In this document: positions 48,723-59,057 of the stretch, in pieces
Layout: each line of letters starts with the position of its first letter
How positions within the stretch are numbered: position 1 is the stretch's first letter
Source of the DNA: CAVVEQ01 sp963828855
GTDB taxonomy: Bacteria > Chloroflexota > Anaerolineae > Anaerolineales > Anaerolineaceae
Assembly: GCA_963828855.1 (NCBI GenBank)
Contig: CAWHGB010000008.1
Span: forward strand, 124,001-188,000
DNA: 64,000 nucleotides
Direction: 5' to 3'
The notes under the pieces: generated by a model
Told to the model about the DNA's origin: nothing
The model's input: the letters and a program-made list of their open reading frames with translations, nothing else
Database searches by the model: none
Translations under genes and position numbers: made by a program

Positions 48723-49954
48723 CCCCCGAAGTCCCTGTCGCAGCGCCGGTACGCCGGACTCACAACCGTCATACTGCGTTGGATATTCCGCTGCTCTGCG
48801 CGTTGATCCTGCTTGGATTGATCGGCCTGGTATTTGTGTATTCTTCAAGCTGGGAATTCTCGATGATCTTCTACAGTTCCCCTTATTCCATGTTCTGGCG
48901 GCAGCTACTCTTCTTTGCCGCAGGCATCGGGATTGCGGTAATCATTTCGAGCATCGATTACCACAAGTTCCGCAAGACTGATCGTACTTGGCACCTTCCG
49001 GTGTTGCTCATGCTCGCCCTGGTCGCGCTTGGGATCGGTGAGACCCGCCTGGGTGCCAACCGCACCCTGTTCGGCGGTTCGGTCCAACCCTCCGAATTTG
49101 CCAAGCTGGCGACGGTTTTTTACCTTTCCCTCTGGCTTTATTCAAAGCGGGAAAAATTAAATGAGTTTTCATTCGGTTTACTGCCCCTGGCAGCCATCAT
49201 CGGGGTAATGGCTGGTTTGATCGTCCTTCAACCAGATATCAGCGCGGCGTTCACGGTAGTTTTGCTCAGCTGCCTCCTGTTCTACATTGCTGGCGGCGAG
49301 ATCCGCCAGATCGTGCTGATCACTGTGATCGCCATCATCACTGCCTGGATCGCTGTTTCAGTCTATCCTTCGGGGCGTGCCCGTCTTCAGGGGTATTTCG
49401 CTGGTATCCAGGACCCCCAACATGCCACAGACCAGGTCATCCGTTCGATCGAGGCAATCGTTCATGGCGGATTCTTCGGGGTGGGAATTGGCCAATCCTC
49501 GGTTAAGTTCACCGGGTTGCCAGTGGCTCCCCTGGATAGTATTTTCGCCGTTATCGCTGAGGAAACCGGGATTTTTGGCAGCCTGGTCATCATCGTCCTG
49601 TACGTGGTCATCCTTTGGCGCGGGTTGTATATCGCCGAGAATGCCCCGGACCTATTCGGCAAGCTGCTCGCGGCTGGGGTATCCGTCTGGATATTCATCG
49701 AAGCCATGGTCAATATGCTCGCAATGGTGAACATGATGCCGTTTGCAGGTAATGCGCTGCCGTTGATAAGCGCAGGGGGCTCCAGCTTGATCACGGCCAT
49801 GATCGGTATAGGGATCCTATTCAGCGTTAACCGGACTTCGGAAAAACTGAAGGAATACAAGGAAGGGAGTGTCAATAATGCGGTTGTTGATCTGCGCCGG
49901 GGGGACCGGCGGGGGCGTGTACCCCGCTCTGTCCGTCCTGGACGCGCTCGGTAA
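48701..49954 (+). CDS. ftsW: peptidoglycan glycosyltransferase FtsW
   Basis: SEDS-family polymerase that makes septal glycan strands. About ten helices; VQPSEFAKLATVFYLSLWL, LQPDISAAFTVVLL and NALPLISAGGSSLITAMIGI are the family marks. The last about 28 residues of the observed frame (Arg-rich) merely read the start of murG in another frame. If one A of the A5 run at 49842-49846 is extra, the protein ends at 49850, giving about 382 residues with a short tail and leaving a clean ribosome site for murG. It overlaps murD by 22 nt. Confidence 0.92.
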   Translation: MGESAFVTPEVPVAAPVRRTHNRHTALDIPLLCALILLGLIGLVFVYSSSWEFSMIFYSSPYSMFWRQLLFFAAGIGIAVIISSIDYHKFRKTDRTWHLPVLLMLALVALGIGETRLGANRTLFGGSVQPSEFAKLATVFYLSLWLYSKREKLNEFSFGLLPLAAIIGVMAGLIVLQPDISAAFTVVLLSCLLFYIAGGEIRQIVLITVIAIITAWIAVSVYPSGRARLQGYFAGIQDPQHATDQVIRSIEAIVHGGFFGVGIGQSSVKFTGLPVAPLDSIFAVIAEETGIFGSLVIIVLYVVILWRGLYIAENAPDLFGKLLAAGVSVWIFIEAMVNMLAMVNMMPFAGNALPLISAGGSSLITAMIGIGILFSVNRTSEKLKEYKEGSVNNAVVDLRRGDRRGRVPRSVRPGRAR

Positions 49955-50979
49955 CAGGATTTCCGAGATCCTTTGGGTTGGGAGTGAAGGCGGTATGGAG
50001 GCTGAACTGGTGACCCGTCGTAATCTCCCCTACCGCGCGATTCCCGCCGCGGGTCTCCACGGCGTGGGCCTGCGCAGCCTGCCTGGCAATATCTCACGCC
50101 TGGCTAAAGGCACGCGCGCGTCAAGCCGGATCCTGGCCGAGTTTCAACCGGATGTACTCTTCTTTACTGGCGGCTATGTGGCAGCCCCCATGGCCTATGC
50201 CGGGCGCCGCTTCCCCATAACATTATATGTACCGGATATTGAGCCCGGGCTGGCATTAAAATTTCTGGCGCGTTTTGCAGATTCCATCGCCCTGACCGCG
50301 GCGGAATCAGAAACCTATTCTTAAGCGCCATAAAAAAACCACGATCACTGGTTATCCCTTACGAAGTGATTTCAAACGCATCCCCCAGGCTCAGGCAAAA
50401 GAAATGTTGGGGCTGGCAGCTGAAAAATCCGTCATTCTGGTTTATGGCGGCAGCAAGGGTGCCCGCTCCATTAACCAGGCTGTCCTGGTGAACCTTCCCG
50501 TTCTCCTTGCGGAATACCAGGTGATGCACCTCACCGGCCAGCTTGATTGGGAAAGCGTTTCCGTTTCCACTTCCAACCTGAAAAAAGAAATTAGATCCAA
50601 CTATTTCCCCTTCCCCTATCTTCATGAAGAGATGGGTACTGCCCTGGCTGCTGCGGACCTGGTGGTTTGCCGGGCTGGGGCTTCCACCCTGGGTGAACTG
50701 CCCTTTTTCGATCTGCCTGCCATCCTGGTGCCGTATCCCTATGCCTGGCGCTTCCAGAAAGTAAATGCTGATTACCTCGTGAACGCGGGCGGTGCCGTGA
50801 TCATCGATGATGAGAATCTGCAAAAAGACCTCACCGGAAAAATCAAGCAATTGCTCTCCGATAAAAAAAGGGTGGAGAAAATGGTTGCTGCCATGGGAGC
50901 GATCGCGCGGCCGGATGCTGCCAGCAGAATCGCCGATCTCATCCTGGAAACTGCAAAGGCGAAGGAGAATAAGCAGTGA
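49878..50979 (+). CDS. murG: GlcNAc transferase MurG (one frame shift)
   Basis: Converts lipid I to lipid II on the inner membrane face. LLICAGGTGGGVYPALSVLD is the N-terminal Gly-rich loop, and LFFTGGYVAAPMAYAGRR and TITGYPLRSDF are conserved. The second domain has VYGGSKGARSINQAV and VVCRAGASTLGELPFF. A shift near 50318-50322 is repaired by removing one T (ETYLKRHKKTTITGYPL). The span is one base over 367 codons. GGAAGGGAG lies before the ATG. Confidence 0.92.
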
Positions 50980-51521
50980 TCAGCTTCTTCTCACTTTTCT
51001 GGATCTTTTTTGCCCTCCTGGCGGTCATCGGAGCCACCCGCGGACGCACCAAGGAATTCATTGTTGCCCTCAGCGCAATTGTGGGGGTCTTCCTGAACCT
51101 GCTGTTGGAAACCTATGTTCCGTTTTACCGCAACCTGATACTCACCGCGTATCCCACCACCCTGTTCATCATGCGAAGTGGAGTGCTGCTGGTGGTCGTG
51201 ATCATGGGGTATGTAACCCCCGCCCTTCCCCAGGTGATCCTGCGCACCGAAGGGTTACGCCCGGTCGGCAGGATCCGTAACCTGTTTTGGGGAACAGCTT
51301 TAGGAGCCCTTAATGGTTACCTCATCTTCGGCAGTATTCTCTTCTATCTGAACGCAGCCGGGTATCCCTTCCCCTTCATGGTGGCTCCAGATCCTTCCCT
51401 GCCAGGCGGTGCATTGACACTCAACATGATCAACCGCCTGCCCCCGGCGGTGCTCACACCACCCGGGATCTACTTTGCCTTGGTGATCGCCTTCGTGATC
51501 GTGATAGGAGCATTCATCTAA
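50976..51521 (+). CDS. CvpA-like membrane protein
   Basis: A 181-residue protein with about five helices. FFALLAVIGATRGRTKEFIV resembles the CvpA opening (G...G..RG...E...), and an IRNLFWGTALGALNGYLIFG segment follows. I call the family with moderate confidence. It is locked between murG (4-nt overlap) and murC (1-nt overlap, TAATG), so it is translated with the wall genes. The frame is intact. Confidence 0.6.
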   Translation: MISFFSLFWIFFALLAVIGATRGRTKEFIVALSAIVGVFLNLLLETYVPFYRNLILTAYPTTLFIMRSGVLLVVVIMGYVTPALPQVILRTEGLRPVGRIRNLFWGTALGALNGYLIFGSILFYLNAAGYPFPFMVAPDPSLPGGALTLNMINRLPPAVLTPPGIYFALVIAFVIVIGAFI

Positions 51522-52916
51522 TGACTCACTATCATTTTATCGGGATCGGTGGAACAGGCCTTTCAGCCATCGCAAGAGTGTTGGTGGAAAAAGGACACAC
51601 AGTCAGCGGGTCAGACCGGATTTTATCCCCCCAGGCGCAGGAGCTCCAATCCACAGGTGTGCGTGTGTTCATTGGGCATGATTCAACCAATGTAATCGGG
51701 GCGGATATCGTCGTTCGTTCCTCCGCGGTCAAGGACGACAACCCGGAGGTGATAGCCGCCAGGAACGCCGGGATTCCTGTTCTAAAACGCTACCAGATGC
51801 TTGGCTGAGCTGACCCGCGGACAGGATGTGCTGGCTATCGCCGGTACCCACGGCAAGACCACCACAACCGCAATGACAGCCTGGGTGCTCCGCAGCTTGG
51901 GAATGGATCCATCCTTCGTGCTGGGCAGCGAGGTTCGTAATCTGGGCTTGAATGCCCATTTTGGCAAGGGTCAATACTTCGTCATTGAAGCCGACGAGTA
52001 CGACAATATGTTCCTTGGCCTCAAACCCCGCGGTGCGATTGTGACTTATCTTGAACATGATCACCCGGATTGTTTCCCAACGATCGAGGATTATCGCCAG
52101 GCGTTCATCGGATTCATTCGAAACTGTCAACCAGGTGGATTGCTGCTACTCAACCGCGATGAACCGGGAGCGTTCAGTTTGTGTAATGAAGCACCTGCCG
52201 GGATCGGAGTGTTCAGCTTTGGCGCCCACCCGGCCGCGGATTACCGCATTAGCGATGCCTCGGTAAATCCGCTCGGTGGGTATTCCTTTTCCCTCCTCCG
52301 TCAGCGGGATGGCAGGCAGGGTGAATATCTCTGTCAGGTGAAACTTCAGGTACCCGGTGAGCACAACATGCGCAACGCGGCTGCCGTTCTTGCTCTGGTA
52401 CATCAATTGGGGCAGGATTTACAGTCCGCTTGCAAGGCTTTGGAGGAATTCCTCGGAGCCAGCCGCCGTTTTGAAGTGCGCGGGGAAGCAGGCGGTGTGA
52501 CGATTATCGATGATTATGCACACCACCCCACCGAGATCAGCGCTACCCTGCAGGGAGCCCGCAATCTTTTCAACGATCGTCGCCTCTGGGTGGTTTGGCA
52601 GCCCCATACCTTCACCCGCGTACAAACTTTGGAAGAGGATTTCGCCCGGTCATTCGAAGATGCAGATCGCGTGATCGTCACGGAGATCTATGCCGCCCGG
52701 GAATCCGGAAATCCGTACTCAGCAAAAGCTGTCGTCGCAAAAATGGATCATCCTCATGTCCAGTTTACGGAAACCCTGGAATTGGCACAGAATCTGCTAC
52801 TTAAAGAACTGCAACCTGGAGATGTTCTCCTGGTGTTATCAGCCGGGGATGCCGACCGAATTTCTGCCGGCGTCTTCAATGCACTTAAAGAAAGAGGTGA
52901 AAGAAATGTTCGATAA
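51521..52916 (+). CDS. murC: UDP-MurNAc:L-Ala ligase MurC (one frame shift)
   Basis: Adds the first amino acid to UDP-MurNAc. HYHFIGIGGTGLSAIARVL opens the nucleotide fold, the ATP loop is IAGTHGKTTTTAM, and IDDYAHHPTEISATLQGAR is the MurC mark. The frame breaks at TT 51801-51802; one T less gives YQMLAELTRGQDVLAIAG. The span is one base over 465 codons. Confidence 0.94.
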
Positions 52917-53083
52917 ATCCAATAAACCCCAGAAGGATCAATTCATGGTTCTACCTGAATTGAGGTTCATCACCTCCAAGGATCCACTCGATCCAAAAAA
53001 ACTGGCAACATCCTCCCCGACCGGCGAGCCAGCAAAAGGAAGAGCTGGTCCATAAGTTGATCGACAGGATCAATACGCTCTAA
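52906..53083 (+). CDS. small uncharacterised protein between murC and murB (one frame shift)
   Basis: The ATG overlaps the murC end by 11 nt. The first frame reads FDKSNKPQKDQFMVLPELRF and is charged and Pro/Lys-rich. After one inserted base in the tract 53020-53045 the other frame gives QQKEELVHKLIDRINTL and stops at 53083, 11 nt before murB. The total of 178 nt is one over 59 codons, as in its neighbours, which supports a real gene. No family recognised; soluble, helical at the end. Confidence 0.5.
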
Positions 53084-53094
53084 AGGAAGATGCT

Positions 53095-54049
53095 TTGACC
53101 TTGAAACCGGAACTCACCGCTCTGCGCACCGCCTTCGGGGAACGTTTACAGGAAAACGTTCACCTGGCGAACTATACCACCGCGCATGTCGGCGGTCCGG
53201 CAGACGGGTTCCTTATCGCCCAATCTGCCGATGAATTGGCTTCCATGGCTTCCAGAGTTGTGGGAAATGGATGTTCCCTTCCGCGTGCTCGGCACAGGTG
53301 CCAATATCCTGGTCAGCGATGCGGGTTACCGGGGAGTGGTGATCGCCAATCATGCCCACACCATAAAGATCGACGGTCACACCGATCCACCCACTGTATG
53401 GGCGGAGAGTGGCGCCAATATCGGCACAGTCGCCCGCCAGTGCATGCTGCGTGACTTTGCATCCCTCGAATGGGCTGGGACGATCCCTGGAACGGTAGGC
53501 GGCGCTGTTTATGGCAATGCCGGCGCTCACGGAAAAGATATCAGCAAACAGTTCGTCGAGGCCGAGGTTATCAGCCAAGGCGCGGGCAGGCAAACCTGGG
53601 ATGGTCAGAAAATGGCGTTCGATTACCGCTGCAGTGCTCTCAAACGCGGATTAAAGGGTGTCATCATCCTTGCGGCTCGCTTGAGGGTAATCCCGGGGAA
53701 CCGGGATGAGATTCAGGCGAAGATGTCGGAATATTCTGAAATTCGCCGCTCCACCCAGCCGCCGGGTGCATCAATGGGATCGATGTTCAAGAATCCCGCC
53801 GGCGAAAAGGCTGGCAGGTTGATAGAAACAGCCGGTTTGAAAGGGTTTCGGTACGGCGGCGTGGAAGTGAGCCCCATCCATGCAAATTTCTTTGTCAATA
53901 CAGAAAACGCCACCGCATTGGATTATTACCAGGTTATCCAGGAAGTGCGCAGGGTAGTGAAAGAAAAAACCGGCATCGAACTGCAGTTGGAGATCGAGCT
54001 GGTCGGGGATTGGTCATCCGTGAACCCCGAGATCGGGGTGGTGGCATGA
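53095..54049 (+). CDS. murB: UDP-N-acetylenolpyruvoylglucosamine reductase MurB (one frame shift)
   Basis: FAD enzyme that finishes UDP-MurNAc. A TTG start at 53095 with AGGAAG upstream fits best. NYTTAHVGGPADGFLIAQ, RVLGTGANILVSDAGYRGVV, EWAGTIPGTVGGAVYGNAGAHG and a C-terminal GGVEVSPIHANFFVNTENAT are the marks of the short-type MurB. The frame changes near 53262. The span is one base over 318 codons. Confidence 0.93.
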
Positions 54050-55170
54050 GCGGGAAGATTCAGTGTTCTCGTACTCTTCGGAGGACGTTCCGGTGAGCAC
54101 GATGTTTCGCTCATGTCTGCCCGCTCGGTGCTTTCGGTTCTGGATCCCGCCCGCTACGAAGTCACCCAGGTGGGGATCACCCGCGAGGGCAAATGGCTCA
54201 CAGGTGCAGATGTCATTTCGGCTTTCGAAAAGAGGCGATTTTCCGATTTGACAAGAAGCCACCCTCAGGCATGAACCAGGAAATTCCTGGCTATATTCGG
54301 TCACCGACATCCGGCTTGGAACCGCTCTGCCAAGATCGATGTGGTCTTCCCGGTTCTGCACGGCACCTATCGGCGAAGATGGCACCCTGCAGGGTTTGCT
54401 GGAAATGGCTGACCTGGCCTATGTGGGAGCTGGTGTGTTGGGTTCTTCGGCAGGTATGGATAAAGGTCTTTTCAAAGATGTGATGCGCTCACGCGGGATC
54501 CCAGTGGTGGATTCCATCCTGGTAACCCGCCGCCGTCTGGCCGACCATATGGAAGCGTACATCGATGATATCGAAAAAATGAGCCCCTACCCGGTTTTCG
54601 TCAAACCAGCCAACCTGGGATCATCGGTCGGTGTATCCAAATGCCGCAACCGCTCTGACCTGTTGGAAGGATTGATGGAAGCCGCCCAGTATGACCGGCG
54701 CGTTCTGGTGGAACAGGGTGTGGATGCCCGTGAGATCGAAGTTTCAGTACTTGGGAATGATGATCCGCAGGCTTCGGTCGCTGGCGAGATCCTCCCTTCT
54801 CGCGAATTCTACGATTACGACGCCAAATATATCGATAATGCCTCGGGCTTGATCATCCCGGCTGAGCTCGAACCGGCTCTGATGGGCCAGATCCAGACGT
54901 ACGCAGTCGATGCTTATCAAAGCGATCGATTGCTCAGGTATGGCGCGAGTGGATTTCCTACTGGATAAGAAAACCAACCAGGTCTATCTGAATGAGTTAA
55001 ACACCATTCCCGGGTTTCACCAGCATCAGCATGTACCCGAAATTGTGGGAAGCGACGTGGCTTGAAATACGCCGGATTTGGTTGCGAAATTGATCGAACT
55101 TGCGCTCGAACGCAAAGCTGATCGCGATCAGACCAGAAGGACTTATCGGAGCATCAATGAACCCCTTTAA
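54046..55170 (+). CDS. ddl: D-alanine-D-alanine ligase (several frame shifts)
   Basis: ATP-grasp enzyme that supplies D-Ala-D-Ala to MurF. The ATG overlaps the murB stop by 4 nt. Pieces in order: VLVLFGGRSGEHDVSLMSAR, DVVFPVLHGTYGEDGTLQGL, PVFVKPANLGSSVGVSKCRN, EYDYDAKY-like YDYDAKYIDN and YLNELNTIPGFTS, which together cover the whole family. Shifts are seen near 54076, 54225, 54290-54370, 54925 and 55056-55070. The span is divisible by three, so an even set of shifts must cancel (for example six insertions). Confidence 0.9.
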
Positions 55171-56297
55171 GTCCTCCTCCACCCCCCGCTCCCAGGTGCT
55201 GCGCCAAAAACGGGCGCAAAAAACCGCCGATAACATCGAATCGGCGCGGCAGAATATCCACAACACACCCAAGGAAGCTGCAGACCCGCATGCCTTCCGC
55301 CCGGTCATGCCGCCCGCCTCCACCTTTCAAACCTTCCCGAAGGTTAATCAACCCGCCAGCCATACCTATTCCCGCGCAGGGTGCACCACATGCCCCCGGT
55401 TACCAGCCGGTTCGGTGCTCAGGTAGCTCCTCCGCGAAAAACTGAAAAATCCAGCGTGCGGAAGGCTTATACGATGACCCTGGCCTCCACCGGTACCGAA
55501 GTCCGCCTCCCTATCATTGCTCCCATCCATATCGGCTGGCGGTTGCTTTCCGGTACTCTGACGGTGCTCATGCTGGCGTGTATTGGATTCTTCCTCTTCT
55601 CACCACGCAATGAAGGTCAGCGGGATGACAATCGATGGGTTACAGCGGTTGAATACCGAGGAAGTCGCCAAAGATCTGGGCGTATCCAATAAGAGGATTT
55701 ACGCCATCGATGCTGCTGCATTACGGAAAAAACTTGGCCACCGATTACCCCGACCTGGCAAATGTGAAGATCCAGGTCACCCTGCCCGCCAAGGTCAAGC
55801 TATCGGTAAATGAACGTGCACCGGTGCTCGCCTGGACCTATGACGGGAAGACCGTCTGGATTGACGAGGATGGATTCATATTCCCCGTCCGCGGGTGATG
55901 CTGCCCCAGCCATCACCGTACAGGGAGCCGGAGCGCCACCTCTCGTTTCCAAAGTCAGCAAGGATATCCTGCAGGAGCTTTCCATCGAAGTTACACCGGT
56001 GACGGCGAAGACTCCCGATCCGGAGGAGATCATCAGCCAGATGGATCCCACCGTATCTGGCAGCGATCAATAAATTGAACGGGATCATGCCGCCCGGGAC
56101 GCTGCTGGCTTACAGCGATTCGGATGGGCTTGGGCTGGGTGGATTCCAATGGTTGGGCGGTGTATATCGGGCTCAGCACTGCGAGGATTGACCAGCAGAT
56201 GGTGGTCTATAACGCTATCGTTGAAGAATTGAAGAAGGAAGGGGTGACTCCATCGATGATCAGTGTTGAACACGTGGATGCGCCTTTCTATCGTTAG
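55157..56297 (+). CDS. ftsQ: cell division protein FtsQ/DivIB (several frame shifts)
   Basis: Long basic, Gln/Ser-rich cytoplasmic part (about 110 residues), one helix (LLSGTLTVLMLACIGFFLF), then a POTRA domain (VSGMTIDGLQRLNTEEVAKD, LGVSNKRIYAIDAAALRK) and an FtsQ beta domain (VKLSVNERAPVLAWTYDGKT, VWIDEDGFIFPVRG). It organises the division complex outside the membrane. At least four shifts lie at about 55380, 55605, 55730 and 55895-56130. It overlaps ddl by 14 nt. Confidence 0.88.
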
Positions 56298-56309
56298 GAG
56301 TTGAACCTT

Positions 56310-57547
56310 ATGGATGAGATGATTGTTGTCGGAATCGATCTGGGTACCACCAAAGTGTGCAGCCTGGTCGGGCGAATCGAAGGGGAAAACCGTCTGCGTA
56401 TCCTCGGGGTGGGTATTGAACCCTCCCAGGGATTGAAAAAAGGCATCATCGTGGATCTGGCAGCCGCATCTCAGGCGATCACCCGTTCCATCGAAAAAGC
56501 CCAACGCACTTCCGGGCTTGGAAATCACCTCCGCCCTGGTCAGCCTGGCAGGTTCCCATGTCTCCTCGGTGAACAGCCGCGGCGTGGCCGGCATCTCCGG
56601 CGGCGTCATCGACCAGGACGATATCGCGCGAGCGCTGGATGCCGCCCAGGCGGTGGCAATCCCGCATAATCGCGAGATCATCCATGTGGTTCAGCGCGGG
56701 TTCACAGTGGACGGCCAGACTGGCATCCGCACTCCTATCGGGATGCACGGTTACCGGTTGGAGGTGGAAGCGCACATCATCACCGCTGGAGAATCGACTG
56801 TGGAAAATATCCGCCAGTGCGTGCAGGCTGCCGGGGTGGATGTATCCCACTTCGTGTTGAATCCGCTCGCCTCCGGCGAAGTGGTTCTAACCGAGACCGA
56901 ACGCGAAATGGGTAGCGTTGTTTGCGATATTGGCGGCGGAACGACGGATATTGCCCTCTATATCGATGGGGATGTCTGGCACACCATGGTCATCCCGGTG
57001 GCCGGATCGCTGATCACAAGTGATATCGCCCACGGCTTGCGCCTGCCACTTTCCCAGGCTGAAGATGTGAAAAAGCAATACGGCTATGCCGTCCAGGCTG
57101 ATATTCAAAAAGAAGATACCTTTACCGTGCGCGCTTTCGGCGATGACCACGCCGAGCAGGTCAGCCGTAAAGACCTGGCAAATATCATTGAAGCTCGCGT
57201 GGAAGAGATCTTCCAGCTGGTTCAGCAGGAGATCAAACGCTCCGGGTATGACGGGCTTGCTGCCGGCTGGTATGGTTCTTACCGGCGGATCCAGCCTGTT
57301 GCCCGGTATTCGCAACATCGCCAGCCAGGTCACCGGTCTGCCGGTGCGGGTCGCCCGACCGGAAAACCTTGTCGGATTGGTGGATCAGCTGCAATCACCC
57401 GCCTATTCCACCAGTGTGGGCTTGCTGCGTTGGGCTATGCTCATGAACCAGGTGATGGAACCCAAAGCCAAGATGCATCTTCCCAAAGGCATCAATCCCG
57501 TGTGGATCGACAAAATGCGGGATTTTGCCAAAAGGATGCTTCCGTAG
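56310..57547 (+). CDS. ftsA: cell division protein FtsA (two frame shifts)
   Basis: Actin-like protein that ties FtsZ to the membrane. Phosphate loop VVGIDLGTTKVCSLVGRIEG, the 1C domain with EITSALVSLAGSHVSSVNSR, phosphate 2 loop VVCDIGGGTTDIALYIDG and MVLTGGSSLLPGI are all present. Shifts at 56520-56521 and 57258-57260 each vanish on removal of one base. The span is two bases over 412 codons. GGAG precedes the ATG by 9 nt. The final helix DKMRDFAKRMLP is amphipathic, as expected for the membrane tail. Confidence 0.94.
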
Positions 57548-57613
57548 GATTACCCTGGCCTGGAGGGGCCAGTTAATCGACTCAGACCATGTTGCACACA
57601 TTAGGAGGTTGAA

Positions 57614-58762
57614 ATGGAGACTGGAAAGAATCAAATGTCGGAAGCCTTCGCCCGAATCAAAGTGATCGGCGTTGGCGGTGGTGGCTGCAACGCAGTCAAC
57701 CGCATGATCGATGAAGGCCTGACCGGGATCGAGTTCATCACGGTGAACACCGATGCCCAGGCGCTTCTGTGTTCAAAAGCCGGCACCCGCGTCCGCATCG
57801 GCGATAAGGTCACCCGCGGTCTTGGGGCTGGCAGCAACCCGGATGTCGGCCGGAAAGCGGCCGAAGAATCCGCGGAGGAGATCTACGAGGTTCTCAAGGG
57901 CAGCGATATGGTATTCGTCACCGCTGGTTTAGGTGGCGGTACGGGGACCGGCGCTGCCCCGATCATCTCGCAGATTTCCAAGGAGATCGGTGCACTCACC
58001 ATCGGTGTGGTCACCCGCCCATTCACCTTTGAGGGCACCAAACGCCAGCAATCCGCCGAGCAGGGTTTATCCAAGATGAAGGAAGTTGCCGATACCCTCA
58101 TCTGCATCCCCAACGACCGTTTATTGCAGATCGTGGATAAAAAGGCCAGCCTGCAGGATGCCTTCCAGAAAGCCGATGACGTCCTTCGCCAGGGCATCCA
58201 GGGTATTTCGGAGTTGATCACCGTACCCGGGCTCATCAACCTGGACTTCGCCGACGTGCGCACCATCATGTCCGAAGGCGGGGCAGCCCTCATGGCAGTC
58301 GGACAGGCATCCGGAGAGGATCGCGCCCGCCTGGCTGCCGAACAGGCCATCACGAGCAAGCTCCTGGATATTACCATCGATGGCGCCCGTGGTATTCTCT
58401 TCAACGTCACCGGCGGCCCTGGCATGACCCTCTTCGAGGTCAATACCGCCGCAGCGATAATCAAGGAAACCGCTCACCCGGATGTCAACCTGATCTTCGG
58501 CGCGGTGATCGATGAGAATCTCGGAGACGACCTGCGAATCACGGTCATCGCAACGGGTTTTGATTCCGCCGGCTTGCGCACCTCTTTGCCCCGCATGGAG
58601 CCGCGCAAGGAACCGGCTGTACTGGGTGCGGCGGTTCAGGATCTCGTCCAGGCAGTTGCCAGACCGAGCGAGCCTGTCCTGGTCAGCGTGAATTACGAAC
58701 CGAAAGTGGTGGATCCCGGCAACCTGGATATCCCCGCTTTCCTCCGCAAGCACAACCAGTAA
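57614..58762 (+). CDS. ftsZ: cell division protein FtsZ
   Basis: Tubulin-like GTPase that forms the division ring. The 382-residue frame is intact. IKVIGVGGGGCNAVNRMIDE opens the nucleotide fold, the tubulin signature is GGGTGTGAAPIISQISKE, and NLDFADVRTIM is the T7 region with its catalytic Asp. A short linker leads to a C-terminal DIPAFLRKHNQ peptide that would bind FtsA. AGGAGG lies 5 nt before the ATG. A small GC-rich hairpin (57555-57572) lies in the 66-nt gap after ftsA. Confidence 0.97.
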   Translation: METGKNQMSEAFARIKVIGVGGGGCNAVNRMIDEGLTGIEFITVNTDAQALLCSKAGTRVRIGDKVTRGLGAGSNPDVGRKAAEESAEEIYEVLKGSDMVFVTAGLGGGTGTGAAPIISQISKEIGALTIGVVTRPFTFEGTKRQQSAEQGLSKMKEVADTLICIPNDRLLQIVDKKASLQDAFQKADDVLRQGIQGISELITVPGLINLDFADVRTIMSEGGAALMAVGQASGEDRARLAAEQAITSKLLDITIDGARGILFNVTGGPGMTLFEVNTAAAIIKETAHPDVNLIFGAVIDENLGDDLRITVIATGFDSAGLRTSLPRMEPRKEPAVLGAAVQDLVQAVARPSEPVLVSVNYEPKVVDPGNLDIPAFLRKHNQ

Positions 58763-59057
58763 AAGAAGTTTTAGACTGGAAGTACCGGCTGGAATAAAAG
58801 CCGGATTAACATAATCGCAGCGTGCATCCTCGCCCAATAACACAGGGGAAAGGCGGTCTATTTACGCCGCAATGATTCATGTGCAGCGACAGGTCTCCAT
58901 AAAATAACCGGCCGGGATCAATCCCGACCGGTTTTAATTTTCTGACGAGAGGTTATTTGTAGTATATTAGCTGCTTTTACCATTTTCTACAACCACAATC
59001 GGAATTTAATTCTTAATGCCATTTTCCGTGTAGTCAAATCTGCTGTTTCTTATTACT
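58763..59057. other. intergenic stretch after ftsZ
   Basis: Apart from the terminator at 58906-58939 I see no gene. A CCGGCT/AGCCGG inverted repeat lies at about 58787-58803, and 58815-58890 has some paired segments (GGCG/CGCC). It does not match RNase P, tmRNA, SRP or 6S RNA motifs that I can recognise. Confidence 0.4.
58906..58939 (+). terminator. intrinsic terminator of the dcw cluster
   Basis: A 13-position stem (58906-58918 with 58921-58933) with a single mismatch, a 2-nt loop, and TTTTAATTTTC after it. It is about 145 nt downstream of the ftsZ stop. Confidence 0.85.

Noticed and set aside
18290..57300. Programmed frameshifting or an altered genetic code
   Set aside because: Shift sites differ in sequence and have no shared slippery motif or structure, and clean genes in the window use standard stops.
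41658..57547. Pseudogenisation of the dcw cluster
   Set aside because: These genes are essential as a set, motifs are complete, and every counted shift is a +1 in a short run; error is far more likely.
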